A stretch of DNA of 64,000 nt from positions 1 to 64,000 of the forward strand of contig CAJUSW010000008.1 of NCBI GenBank assembly GCA_910589485.1, read 5' to 3'. The notes below the pieces were generated by a model. The model ran no database searches. It saw only the letters and a program-made list of their open reading frames with translations, and was not told the origin of the DNA. The DNA is from an uncultured Duncaniella sp. Lineage in GTDB: Bacteria > Bacteroidota > Bacteroidia > Bacteroidales > Muribaculaceae. Position numbers and translations under genes: made by a program. Numbering within the stretch: the stretch's first letter is position 1; every line of letters begins with the position of its first letter. Below are positions 16,381 to 24,793 of this stretch, piece by piece.

Positions 16381-18387
16381 ATGTCAACAAAACAGATCCT
16401 TATCATTTCGATGATGGCATCCTCTCTCCTGCTCGCCGGATGTGGCGGGGAGCGCAAGGATGTGACGTCGCCAGACGGCAATATCCAGGTTGCAGTGTCG
16501 GGCACTTCCCTTTCCGATATGAGCTATACCGTGAGCGTGGGCGGAAAGGAGCTGATAGTGCCGTCGGCATTGGGCGTGAAGACTGAGAAGCCTATGCTCG
16601 GCGAGAATGTGAAGATCAGCTACAGCCATGCCGATGAGGTGAATGAGGAATGGACCCAGCCGTGGGGCGAGAACAAGAGAGTGGTCAACAATTACAATGA
16701 AATGACAGTCAGTGTCACTGACGGCGATGAGAACGAGATGGCCGTGAGGTTCAGGGTGTTCAACGACGGCGTGGCTTTCCGGTATGAATGGAATCTCGGA
16801 GAGAGCGCCGACACGGTGGTGGTGACCGACGAGCTGACTCAATTCGGACTGCCCGCTGATGGCAAGTCGTGGTCGATAGCCGCGAGCGCCGACACATATG
16901 AACTGCCCTACAGGATAATGCCTATCGGGGAGGTGAGCGATGCCAATACGCCGTTCACATTCCGCACGGAGGCGGGAGTGTATGGCTCGGTGCATGAGGC
17001 CGCTCTGTATGACTATCCCGAGATGACTCTCAAGCGCAATGCCGACGGTGTGCTCCAGGCCGAGCTGTCGCCCCTGCCCAATGGGGTGAAGGCTTATGTG
17101 CCGGCGCAGTTTGCCACACCGTGGCGCACAATACAGATCGCCGACAAAGCCACAGGGCTGATAAACAGTGCAATGATACTGAATCTGAACGAGCCGTCCA
17201 AGATAGCTGACACTTCGTGGATAAAGCCGCAGAAGTATATAGGCATATGGTGGGGGATGCACCTGGGCACGCAGACCTGGATACAGGGCCCGCGCCACGG
17301 AGCTACCACCGAGAATGCTATAAAGTATATCGACTTTGCAGTGGCGAACAATATACAGGGTGTGCTGTTTGAGGGATGGAACAAGGGCTGGGAGAACTGG
17401 GGCGGATCGCAGAGCTTCGATTACCTCGCTCCGTATTCCGATTTCGACCTGGAGCGCATAGCGAAGTATGCCAAGGAGAAAGGTGTGGAGCTGTGGATGC
17501 ACAACGAGACCGGCGGTAATCTGCCCGAGTATGAGGCTGTGCTCGACTCGGCTCTCGCATTCTACCAGTCGTTAGGGATACACACCCTCAAGACCGGATA
17601 TGCCGGCGGTATAGCCAACGGCGGTACGCATCACTCGCAGGCGACTGTTCGCCACTATCAGAAGGTGGTGGAGGCGTGTGCCGCCCACGAGATAATGCTG
17701 GATGCCCACGAGCCGATAAAGGAGACCGGAATACGCCGCACTTGGCCCAACATGATGACCCGCGAGGGTGCCCGCGGTATGGAGTGGAACGCCTGGAGCG
17801 ACGGTAATGATTCGGAATACCTGTGCATACTGCCGTTCACCCGCCTGCTGTCTGGCCCGATGGATTATACTCCCGGTATATTTGACATTGACTATTCTCG
17901 GGCTAAGGCCGACAAGGGGCGCATAGAGTGGAACGGTCCTAACGCCCACTGTTGCATTAAGACCACGCTTGCCCGCCAGATAGCCAACTGGGTAATCATC
18001 TATTCCCCGCTCCAGATGGCCTCGGATATGATAGAGAATTACGAGGGACATCCGGCGTTCCAGTTCTTCAGGGATTTCGATGCGGATTGTGACTGGTCGG
18101 AGGCTGTGGCCGGTGAGATAGGGGAGTACATAGCCGTTGTGCGCAGGGCCGGTGAGAACTATTTTCTCGGTGCAGGTACCAACGGTGAGAAGCGCGAGAT
18201 AGAGATTCCTCTCGATTTCCTCAAAGAGGGCGTGAGCTACACGGCCACCGTGTATGCCGATGATGAGCAGAGCGATGATCCCGAGACTTATAAGATCTCG
18301 ACGCTGACTGTGACCTCGGCCGACAAGATCACAGTGAGGATGAACGCCAACGGCGGTCAGGCCATCACGTTCATGCCGGCTAAGTAG
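16381..18387 (+). CDS. GH97 glycoside hydrolase, SusB-like alpha-glucosidase lipoprotein
   Basis: Predicted to release glucose from alpha-linked glucans outside the inner membrane. The signal ends in a lipobox (LLAGCG, Cys21). The layout is that of GH97: an N-terminal beta-sandwich, a central (beta/alpha)8 barrel and a C-terminal beta domain. Three glutamates match those of inverting SusB in context and spacing: Glu376 in MHNETGG, Glu444 in DAHEP and Glu468 in GMEWNAW (68 and 24 apart; 69 and 24 in SusB). The position of the nucleophile Asp of retaining GH97 enzymes is Gly here (LKTGYAGG), as in SusB. The frame is open to 16273, but ATG 16381 follows the promoter and starts the lipoprotein signal. 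There is no SusC/D pair next to it. Confidence 0.93.
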   Translation: MSTKQILIISMMASSLLLAGCGGERKDVTSPDGNIQVAVSGTSLSDMSYTVSVGGKELIVPSALGVKTEKPMLGENVKISYSHADEVNEEWTQPWGENKRVVNNYNEMTVSVTDGDENEMAVRFRVFNDGVAFRYEWNLGESADTVVVTDELTQFGLPADGKSWSIAASADTYELPYRIMPIGEVSDANTPFTFRTEAGVYGSVHEAALYDYPEMTLKRNADGVLQAELSPLPNGVKAYVPAQFATPWRTIQIADKATGLINSAMILNLNEPSKIADTSWIKPQKYIGIWWGMHLGTQTWIQGPRHGATTENAIKYIDFAVANNIQGVLFEGWNKGWENWGGSQSFDYLAPYSDFDLERIAKYAKEKGVELWMHNETGGNLPEYEAVLDSALAFYQSLGIHTLKTGYAGGIANGGTHHSQATVRHYQKVVEACAAHEIMLDAHEPIKETGIRRTWPNMMTREGARGMEWNAWSDGNDSEYLCILPFTRLLSGPMDYTPGIFDIDYSRAKADKGRIEWNGPNAHCCIKTTLARQIANWVIIYSPLQMASDMIENYEGHPAFQFFRDFDADCDWSEAVAGEIGEYIAVVRRAGENYFLGAGTNGEKREIEIPLDFLKEGVSYTATVYADDEQSDDPETYKISTLTVTSADKITVRMNANGGQAITFMPAK

Positions 18388-18418
18388 GCAGGCATAATAG
18401 GCTGTACGATAAATGAAT

Positions 18419-18454
18419 AATGCGTGGGTTCTGCTTAATCAGAGCCCACGCATT
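18419..18454. terminator. Bidirectional hairpin between convergent genes
   Basis: AATGCGTGGG pairs with CCCACGCATT, extended by TTCTG/CAGAG, around CTTAAT. It sits between the ends of the GH97 and FKBP genes and can serve both. It lacks a T run. Confidence 0.65.
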
Positions 18455-18474
18455 GTCAGTTGTCAAGTGTATGG

Positions 18475-18873
18475 TTATGATACGCTTATGAGCTCGATCT
18501 CGAAGATGAGGGTGGAACCGCCGGGTATGCCGGGCTGGTTGGATTTCCCGTAGGCCTGTTCGGCGGGGATATATACCTCCCATTTGTCGCCCGGGTGCAT
18601 GTGCTGGAGGGCTATTATCCATCCGGGTATCAGTTCGCGCAAACGGAAGGCAGGAGCCACTCCGCCACGGCTTGAGTCGAAAGTCTTGCCGTTGATGGTT
18701 TTGCCTGTATAGTGCACCGTCACCACGCTGTTGCGGTTGGGGGTGGGGCCGGCCTGATTGCCACGTTTGAGGGATTTGTAACAGATGCCCTTGCCGATGA
18801 GGGTCACGCCGGGTTCCTTGGCCTTCTCGGCCAGCCACTCGCGGTTCTTTATGATATAGTCCTGTTTAGCCAT
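18475..18873 (-). CDS. FKBP-type peptidyl-prolyl isomerase
   Basis: A 132-aa cytoplasmic folding helper: a short helical N-terminus (about 1-35) and then a full FKBP domain. Typical motifs are VTVHYTGKTINGKTFDSS, LIPGWIIALQHMHPGDKWEVYIPAEQAYG and STLIFEIELISV. No signal peptide is present, unlike the lipoprotein FKBP at 21847. The start is the only ATG that keeps the domain whole, and a TATATTTGC box lies 17 bases upstream. Confidence 0.92.
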   Translation of the reverse strand: MAKQDYIIKNREWLAEKAKEPGVTLIGKGICYKSLKRGNQAGPTPNRNSVVTVHYTGKTINGKTFDSSRGGVAPAFRLRELIPGWIIALQHMHPGDKWEVYIPAEQAYGKSNQPGIPGGSTLIFEIELISVS

Positions 18874-18889
18874 TGGGTTCAGATTTTAT

Positions 18890-18898
18890 GCAAATATA
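18890..18898 (-). promoter_or_regulatory. Promoter -7 box for the FKBP gene
   Basis: The minus strand reads TATATTTGC, a consensus -7 box, giving a leader of roughly 12 bases. No clear upstream TTTG is seen. Confidence 0.6.
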
Positions 18899-18995
18899 CG
18901 ACCGGAGGGACTGAAAATTGTGGGGTTGGATGTGCGTTAACTAATATTAACTATAAGTGGCGGGCGTGTTGACCATAAGTCACGGTTATATTTCG

Positions 18996-19004
18996 TAGCT
19001 TTGC
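18996..19004 (+). promoter_or_regulatory. Promoter -7 box of a short transcription unit
   Basis: TAGCTTTGC matches TAnnTTTGC. A TTG stands 24 bases upstream (18969-18971), which is wider than usual. A terminator at 19373-19409 would define a transcript of about 400 bases. Confidence 0.5.
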
Positions 19005-19245
19005 ATTGCAAATCGGCCTCATGGCCGACAGGAAGATTACATCACCTCGGCAATTCGGCCTCGCAGGCCCCTCGGAGGAGGGACGGCGGACTGAAAGTGA
19101 TGGGACGGCTCTTCTTCCTTCGCAACTTACATAGGTCTTTAAAACCAGTCTGCGTCCCGTCTTGCAGAATCATCCGTTCTGGCCCGTCGCCCGGTGCCAT
19201 GCCTTGTCGGCATGGAGTGATACCGGTAGGCGGGGAGGAAAGGCT
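19005..19245 (+). other. Structured leader or small RNA region
   Basis: No convincing gene is seen in these 240 bases. Two perfect hairpins occur: CGGCC-TCAT-GGCCG (19014-19027) and CCATGCC-TTGTC-GGCATGG (19197-19215). Placed between a -7 box and a 39-codon frame with its own terminator, it could be a regulatory leader or a non-coding RNA. I compared it by memory with tmRNA, RNase P RNA and SRP RNA and saw no match. Confidence 0.35.
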
Positions 19246-19365
19246 ATGATTCGCAGGATGAGTTTTTTTATACGCTCAAAATATATGGATCGGCCAGAGG
19301 ATGATAATGGTGACTCAGTGGCATTACCTAACTTATCATCATATATCCTTAACGATTCCAAGTGA
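19246..19365 (+). CDS. Probable small protein of 39 aa
   Basis: The frame runs MIRRMSFFIRSKYM, then an acidic middle (DRPEDDNGD) and the end SSYILNDSK. AGGAAAGG just before the ATG is a fair ribosome site, unusual in this window, and an intrinsic terminator starts seven bases after the stop. There is no signal peptide. Function is unknown. Support comes from the arrangement of promoter, ribosome site, frame and terminator, not from homology. Confidence 0.5.
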   Translation: MIRRMSFFIRSKYMDRPEDDNGDSVALPNLSSYILNDSK

Positions 19366-19372
19366 CGATCAG

Positions 19373-19409
19373 GGAACCTCGCGGTAATAATATCCGGGAG
19401 GTTCCTTTG
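19373..19409 (+). terminator. Terminator of the 39-aa gene
   Basis: GGAACCTC (19373-19380) pairs perfectly with GAGGTTCC (19398-19405), followed by TTTG. It closes the short unit upstream of glyS. Confidence 0.65.
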
Positions 19410-19506
19410 TATTGTCAGTGTAGCCCGGCTATGGGTGATGATGGAGCGGGAGGGATGTTTTTTACATTTTTAAGACGTTGATGGGGCGGGGGTGGAAATT
19501 TTTTCG

Positions 19507-19515
19507 TACCTTTGC
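19507..19515 (+). promoter_or_regulatory. Promoter -7 box for glyS
   Basis: TACCTTTGC is a perfect -7 box 101 bases before the glyS ATG. The nearest TTG (19478-19480) is 26 bases upstream, wider than usual. The remaining bases of 19410-19616 hold no gene. Confidence 0.6.
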
Positions 19516-19616
19516 GACTTGTGATGTATCTATATATGTATAGGTGCGTTGCAATGATGTTTCAACACTTTGTCAATAATAGATTCACAAGTATATAAAA
19601 CTTACAGTACGAAACA

Positions 19617-21161
19617 ATGGCTACCCAGGAAGACGTATTCAAGAAAATAGTAAGCCATGCCAAGGAGTATGGTTTTGTGTTCCCCTCGAGCGAGATTTAC
19701 GATGGACTCTCGGCTGTGTATGACTACGGTCAGAACGGCGTGGAGCTCAAGAACAACATCAAGCGTTACTGGTGGGATTCGATGACACTGCTTCACGAGA
19801 ATATCGTGGGCATCGACTCGGCCATCTTCATGCACCCCACCATCTGGAAGGCTTCGGGCCATGTGGACGCGTTCAACGATCCCCTGATCGACAACAAGGA
19901 TTCCAAGAAGCGTTACCGCGCCGATGTGCTCATCGAGGAGCAGATAGCCAAGATCGAGGATAAGATCGAGAAGGAGGTAGCCAAGGCCGCCAAGCGTTTC
20001 GGCGAGTCGTTTGACGAGGCTATGTTCCGCCAGACCAATCCCCGCGTGCTGGATCATGTGGCCAAGCGCGATGCTCTCCACGAGCGTTTTGCCAAGGCCA
20101 TGAATGACGGCGACCTTAACGAGTTGCGCCAGATCATCATCGATGAGGAGATCGTATGCCCCATCTCGGGTACCAAGAACTGGACTGAGGTGCGTCAGTT
20201 CAACCTCATGTTCAAGACCGAGATGGGATCGACCGCCGACGGTGCCATGACCGTGTATCTGCGTCCCGAGACTGCCCAGGGTATTTTCGTTAACTATCTC
20301 AACGTGCAGAAGACCGGCCGTATGCGCATCCCCTTCGGTATCGCACAGATCGGTAAGGCTTTCCGTAACGAGATCGTGGCCCGCCAGTTCATATTCCGTA
20401 TGAGAGAGTTCGAGCAGATGGAGATGCAGTTCTTCGTGCGTCCCGGCTCGGAGATGGAGTGGTTCAAGAAGTGGAAAGAGTTCCGTCTGCGCTGGCACAA
20501 GGCGCTCGGCCTCGGCGATGAGAAGTACCGCTACCACGATCACGAGAAGCTGGCCCACTATGCCAACGCCGCTACCGACATCGAGTTCCAGATGCCTTTC
20601 GGCTTCAAGGAGGTTGAGGGTATCCACTCACGCACCAATTTCGACCTTTCGCAGCACGAGAAGTTCTCGGGCAAGAAGATACAGTATTTCGATCCCGAGC
20701 TCAACGAGAGCTACACCCCCTATGTGATCGAGACCTCGATCGGTGTGGACCGTATGTTCCTGAGCGTGCTTTGCTCGAGCTACGAGGAGCAGGCCCTCGA
20801 GGGTGGCGACACCCGCGTGGTGCTTCACCTGCCGGCCGCACTTGCTCCCGTGAAGTGTGCTGTGATGCCCCTCGTGCGCAAGGACGGTCTGCCCGAAAAG
20901 GCCCGCGAGATCGTGAACGAGCTGAAGTTTGACTTCTCAACCCATTACGAGGAGAAGGACTCGATAGGCAAGCGTTACCGCCGTCAGGATGCGATAGGTA
21001 CCCCCTTCTGTATCACCGTGGATCACCAGACCCTTGAGGACAACACCGTGACCCTGCGCGAGCGCGACTCGATGGAGCAGACCCGCGTGAGCGTCGACGA
21101 TCTCCACAAGATCATCCACGACCGCGTATCGCTCAACTCGTTGCTGCGCAAGCTCGGCTAA
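19617..21161 (+). CDS. glyS: Glycyl-tRNA synthetase, dimeric single-chain type
   Basis: Charges tRNA-Gly; class II synthetase of the alpha2 type (as in eukaryotes, archaea and some bacteria), not the alpha2beta2 type. The N-terminus has FVFPSSEIYDGLSAVYDYG. Motif 2 is in IGKAFRNEI with FIFRMREFEQMEMQFF, motif 3 in TSIGVDRMFLSVL. The C-terminal anticodon-binding domain spans about 400-514. The length of 514 aa is normal. It is probably transcribed alone, between a promoter 100 bases upstream and a long hairpin downstream. Confidence 0.97.
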   Translation: MATQEDVFKKIVSHAKEYGFVFPSSEIYDGLSAVYDYGQNGVELKNNIKRYWWDSMTLLHENIVGIDSAIFMHPTIWKASGHVDAFNDPLIDNKDSKKRYRADVLIEEQIAKIEDKIEKEVAKAAKRFGESFDEAMFRQTNPRVLDHVAKRDALHERFAKAMNDGDLNELRQIIIDEEIVCPISGTKNWTEVRQFNLMFKTEMGSTADGAMTVYLRPETAQGIFVNYLNVQKTGRMRIPFGIAQIGKAFRNEIVARQFIFRMREFEQMEMQFFVRPGSEMEWFKKWKEFRLRWHKALGLGDEKYRYHDHEKLAHYANAATDIEFQMPFGFKEVEGIHSRTNFDLSQHEKFSGKKIQYFDPELNESYTPYVIETSIGVDRMFLSVLCSSYEEQALEGGDTRVVLHLPAALAPVKCAVMPLVRKDGLPEKAREIVNELKFDFSTHYEEKDSIGKRYRRQDAIGTPFCITVDHQTLEDNTVTLRERDSMEQTRVSVDDLHKIIHDRVSLNSLLRKLG

Positions 21162-21171
21162 AACTAATTTG

Positions 21172-21233
21172 ATTGCCGGTCAGTTATTATATAAGGGTGC
21201 GTCAATGGAGGCGCACCCTGAGTGATCGGCAAT
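21172..21233. terminator. Long hairpin after glyS
   Basis: GGGTGCG (21195-21201) pairs with CGCACCC (21212-21218), and an outer ATTGCCGGTCA/TGATCGGCAAT pair extends the stem with one mismatch. There is no long T run, but the position after glyS suits a terminator. Confidence 0.6.
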
Positions 21234-21263
21234 TAAACTTTCAAAACTAAGCAATTAGAACAG

Positions 21264-21839
21264 ATGCGTATTAAATTATTTCTCCTCATCGTGGCTATGT
21301 TGCCCATGCTCAGTTCCTGTAACTACAACTCGCTTGTGGAGCAGAAGCAGGGGGTGGAGCAGCAGTGGGCCGAAGTCCAGAACCAGTACCAGCGTCGCGC
21401 CGACCTGATCCCCAACCTGGTCAACACCGTGAAGGGCTATGCCTCGCACGAGAGCTCGACTCTCGAGAAGGTGACCCAAGCCCGTGCAGCCGCAACATCG
21501 GTCAACATCAATGCCGACGATCTCAACGAAGAGACGATGGCGCGTTTCCAGGCCGCACAGAACGAACTGACCGGCGCGCTCAAGTCGCTCCTGGCAGTGA
21601 CCGAGGCTTACCCCGACCTCAAGGCCAACGAGAATTTCCGTGACCTGCAGGTGCAGCTCGAAGGCACCGAGAACCGTATAGCCACCGCCCGTGGCCGATA
21701 TACCGAGGCTGTGGCCGGATATAATACGGCAATCAAAAAATTCCCCACCGTGATCTATGCCGGCTGGTTTGGCTTCTCGCCCCAGCCCCAGTTTAAAGCC
21801 GACGATGCCGCCCAGCGCGCACCCGAGGTTCAATTCTGA
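21264..21839 (+). CDS. lemA: LemA family lipoprotein
   Basis: LemA proteins are small envelope proteins of unknown molecular role with a four-helix coiled-coil fold. The N-terminus has a lipobox (LPMLSSCN), then NSLVEQKQGVEQQWAEVQNQYQRRADLIPNLVNTVKGYA in the family pattern, with the signature RRADLIPNLV. ENFRDLQVQLEGTENRIATARGRYTEAVAGYN and the C-terminal FPTVIYAGWFGF also fit. The length of 191 aa is normal. It begins a likely operon with the FKBP lipoprotein seven bases downstream and tgt. Confidence 0.95.
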   Translation: MRIKLFLLIVAMLPMLSSCNYNSLVEQKQGVEQQWAEVQNQYQRRADLIPNLVNTVKGYASHESSTLEKVTQARAAATSVNINADDLNEETMARFQAAQNELTGALKSLLAVTEAYPDLKANENFRDLQVQLEGTENRIATARGRYTEAVAGYNTAIKKFPTVIYAGWFGFSPQPQFKADDAAQRAPEVQF

Positions 21840-21846
21840 TAATCCA

Positions 21847-22413
21847 ATGACAACTCACCATTCATTATTACTACGCCTTCTCCCGATGCTGTTGCCCGCA
21901 ATGGCCCTCTTTTTCGTGGCCTGTAGCGATGACGACGACAATACCTGGGAATCCTACACCGAATGGCGCGATGCCAACAATGCCTTCTACGAAGAGCAGA
22001 AGTTCCTGATGACCCCCGAGGGTACCAATTACTATACCACCATCACCTCGCCGTCCAACTCGGCCGCCCAGGTGCTGATCAAGTATCTTACTGACCGCTC
22101 GAAGACTGAAGGCAACCTCTCGCCCCTGTCCAACTCCACCGTGACTGTAAAGTATATCGGTCGCCTGTACAACGGCGAGGCGTTTGACTCATCCTATAAC
22201 CAGACTGACAGTGTGCTCAACTTCAACCTCCTGTCGGTTATCTCGGGATGGACCATAGCACTGCAGGACATGAGAGTGGGTGACAGCGCCCGCGTGGTGA
22301 TCCCCTCGGGACAGGGTTACGGTGCATCGACCACCGGATCGATCCCTCCTTACTCAACACTTGTGTTTGATGTGAAGCTGGTGGATATACCCGGCTACGA
22401 AATACGTCCCTGA
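21847..22413 (+). CDS. FKBP-type isomerase lipoprotein
   Basis: A periplasmic or outer-membrane-anchored prolyl isomerase. A signal peptide ends in the lipobox FFVACS (Cys near 25), followed by an Asp run (DDDDN) that often accompanies surface lipoproteins in Bacteroidota. The FKBP domain has STVTVKYIGRLYNGEAFDSSY, VISGWTIALQDMRVGDSARVVIPSGQGYGAS and YSTLVFDVKLVDI. The frame is open further upstream, but ATG 21847 gives the signal peptide and a seven-base gap after lemA. It is probably co-transcribed with lemA and tgt. Confidence 0.92.
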   Translation: MTTHHSLLLRLLPMLLPAMALFFVACSDDDDNTWESYTEWRDANNAFYEEQKFLMTPEGTNYYTTITSPSNSAAQVLIKYLTDRSKTEGNLSPLSNSTVTVKYIGRLYNGEAFDSSYNQTDSVLNFNLLSVISGWTIALQDMRVGDSARVVIPSGQGYGASTTGSIPPYSTLVFDVKLVDIPGYEIRP

Positions 22414-22443
22414 AAAAGCAAGAGACTGTAGAGAGCAGAGCCT

Positions 22444-23574
22444 ATGGATTTTCAGTTGCAGTCCACAGCTCCCGGCACAAATGCACGTGCCGGGCTTATC
22501 ACTACCGATCATGGCACTATCGAGACCCCCATATTCATGCCTGTGGGGACGCTCGGGAGTGTCAAGGCGGTGCATCAGCATGAGCTGGCCGACGATGTGA
22601 AAGCCCAGATCATACTGGGTAACACCTATCACCTGTATCTCCGCCCCGGAATCGATATCCTCGAGAAGGCCGGAGGATTGCACCGCTTCATAGGGTGGGA
22701 GCGTCCCATCCTCACCGACAGCGGCGGCTTCCAGGTGTTCTCGCTTGCCGACAACCGCAAACTCACCGAGGAGGGCGCATGGTTCCGCTCGCATATCGAC
22801 GGTTCCAAGCACCTGTTCACCCCCGAGAATGTGGTGGATATTGAGCGCAGCATAGGTGCCGACATCATGATGGCCCTCGATGAGTGCCCTCCCGGCACTG
22901 CCGATTATGATTACGCCCGCAAATCGCTCCGTCTCACCCAGCGCTGGCTTGAGAGAGGATGGAAGCATTATAAGGAGACCGTGGGTCGGTATGGCTACTC
23001 CCAGGCCTATTTCCCCATAGTGCAGGGCGTGGTGTATCCCGACCTGCGACGCGATGCCGCCAAGCATGTGGCTGATCTCGGCGCCGACGGCAATGCCATA
23101 GGCGGTCTGGCCGTGGGCGAGCCCACCGAGCAGATGTATGAAATGATCGAGGTGGTCAACGAGATACTTCCCGCCGATAAGCCACGCTACCTGATGGGTG
23201 TGGGCACACCGGCCAATATCCTCGAGGCCATTGACCGTGGAGTGGACATGATGGACTGCGTGATGCCCACGCGCAACGGTCGTAACGGTATGCTGTTCAC
23301 TGCCCACGGTATAATGAACATGCGCAACCGCAAGTGGGCCGACGATTTCTCGCCCATACAGGAGGACGGCCCGTCCTACGTGGACCGCGCCTATTCCAAG
23401 GCATATCTGCGCCACCTGTTCATCGCCGACGAGATCCTCGCGATGCAGATTGCATCGATACATAACATCTCCTTCTACCTGTGGCTGGTAGGGGAGGCCC
23501 GCCGTCACATCATTGCCGGTGATTTCAAATCGTGGAAAACCGAAATGGTGGAGCGCGTGACCCGGAGACTCTGA
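22444..23574 (+). CDS. tgt: tRNA-guanine transglycosylase
   Basis: Replaces G34 with preQ1 in tRNAs for Asp, Asn, His and Tyr, the entry step of queuosine into tRNA. The catalytic core shows ILTDSGGFQVFSL, the second active Asp region VDMMDCVMPTRNGR, and GGLAVGEP. The expected zinc-binding C-x-C-x2-C cluster is absent: the region after NMRNRKWADDF reads SPIQEDGPSYV and lacks the cysteines, which is a variant reported for some family members. The length of 376 aa is normal. gluQ at 47553 acts on queuosine-bearing tRNA-Asp, so both ends of this pathway occur here. Confidence 0.95.
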   Translation: MDFQLQSTAPGTNARAGLITTDHGTIETPIFMPVGTLGSVKAVHQHELADDVKAQIILGNTYHLYLRPGIDILEKAGGLHRFIGWERPILTDSGGFQVFSLADNRKLTEEGAWFRSHIDGSKHLFTPENVVDIERSIGADIMMALDECPPGTADYDYARKSLRLTQRWLERGWKHYKETVGRYGYSQAYFPIVQGVVYPDLRRDAAKHVADLGADGNAIGGLAVGEPTEQMYEMIEVVNEILPADKPRYLMGVGTPANILEAIDRGVDMMDCVMPTRNGRNGMLFTAHGIMNMRNRKWADDFSPIQEDGPSYVDRAYSKAYLRHLFIADEILAMQIASIHNISFYLWLVGEARRHIIAGDFKSWKTEMVERVTRRL

Positions 23575-23587
23575 CGCTATATTATAA

Positions 23588-23629
23588 TGTGAGGGGTAAT
23601 ACTACAATTGTGAGGGGTAATACTACAAT
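23588..23629. repeat. Perfect 21-bp tandem duplication before the LptF/G gene
   Basis: Two identical 21-base units (23588-23608 and 23609-23629), each TGTGAGGGGTAATACTAC plus AAT, abut without spacer and end six bases before the ATG. Each unit contains GAGGGG, a possible ribosome site. Confidence 0.85.
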
Positions 23630-23635
23630 AAAGTT

Positions 23636-24706
23636 ATGAAGATACTTGACTGGTACATCATACGCAAATTTCTTGGCACATACGTCTTCGCCATATTCCT
23701 GATTCTGGCGATCACGGTGATGTTTGACATCAACGAGAAGCTCGACGCGTTTCTGAAAGCTCCGCTCAAGGCCACCATCTTCGATTACTTCCTCAACTTC
23801 CTCCCGTATTTCGCCAACCAGTTCAGCCCGCTGTTCACCTTTATTGCGGTGATATTCTTCACCTCCAAGTTGGCTGACAATTCCGAGATCATAGCCATGC
23901 TGTCGACCGGCATGAGCTATCGACGGCTGTTGCGACCCTACCTGCTGAGCGCTACTGTGATAGCCGCGCTCACCTATGTGCTGAGCGCATATATCATCCC
24001 TCCGGCTAATGTGAAGCGAATAGCCTATACCAACCAGTATGTCAAGGACAAGAGTGTGGGTTACGGTACCAATATCCAGCTACAGGTGGCCAAAGGGGAG
24101 ATTGCCTACATGTCGCGCTACGACGCCCTGCAGAAGACGGGCTACAAATTCTCGCTCGAATCGTTTGACGGCAAGACCCTGGTGTCACGCCTCACTGCAC
24201 AGTCCATCCGCTGGGACACATTGTATCACTGGACAGTGCGCGACTACATGATACGTGATTTCGACGGACAGCGTGAGCACATACGCCGTGGTGCGCGTCT
24301 CGACACCATGATACCCATCGAGCCCCGCGACTTCCTGATCTCAGAGAAGGACCAGGAGACACTCACCTCGCCTGCCCTGAGCGAATACGTATCGCGCCAG
24401 AAAGAGAGGGGTGTGGCCAATATCAAGTCGTTTGAGATCGAGCAGCATCGCCGTTATGCCATGACGGCCGCGGCGTTTATCCTCACGGTGATAGGCATGT
24501 CGCTGAGTTCCAAGAAGGTGAAGGGTGGCATGGGCGTGAACATAGGCATCGGCCTTGTGCTGAGTTTCAGTTATATCCTGTTCATGACCGTGACTTCGAC
24601 ATTTGCGGTCTCGGGCTACACGTCCCCTATGGTGGCGATGTGGATTCCCAACATCCTGTACACATTCATAGCCATTTACCTGTATTACAGGGCATCGCAC
24701 GGCTGA
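23636..24706 (+). CDS. LptF/LptG family permease
   Basis: A membrane component of the lipopolysaccharide transporter LptB2FG, which extracts LPS from the inner membrane. The protein has three N-terminal helices (starting LDWYIIRKFLGTYVFAIFLIL), a periplasmic beta-jellyroll (about 130-265) and three C-terminal helices, as in YjgP/YjgQ. The conserved coupling region NSEIIAMLSTGMSYRRLLRPYL is present. Only one such gene is seen, so the partner is elsewhere. It follows tgt by 61 bases, with a tandem repeat in between. Confidence 0.92.
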   Translation: MKILDWYIIRKFLGTYVFAIFLILAITVMFDINEKLDAFLKAPLKATIFDYFLNFLPYFANQFSPLFTFIAVIFFTSKLADNSEIIAMLSTGMSYRRLLRPYLLSATVIAALTYVLSAYIIPPANVKRIAYTNQYVKDKSVGYGTNIQLQVAKGEIAYMSRYDALQKTGYKFSLESFDGKTLVSRLTAQSIRWDTLYHWTVRDYMIRDFDGQREHIRRGARLDTMIPIEPRDFLISEKDQETLTSPALSEYVSRQKERGVANIKSFEIEQHRRYAMTAAAFILTVIGMSLSSKKVKGGMGVNIGIGLVLSFSYILFMTVTSTFAVSGYTSPMVAMWIPNILYTFIAIYLYYRASHG

Positions 24707-24793
24707 TAGTGGGGGAGCGTGGTGTCACGCCCTCAGGTGCTATCAGGTACAGCACGATGTAGTCGTGTTGAGGAGCGTTGTGGCGCTGATGGA

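Noticed and set aside
19507..19616. T-box or other aminoacyl-tRNA-responsive leader before glyS
   Set aside because: The leader is only about 100 bases and lacks a specifier hairpin, T-box sequence or terminator.
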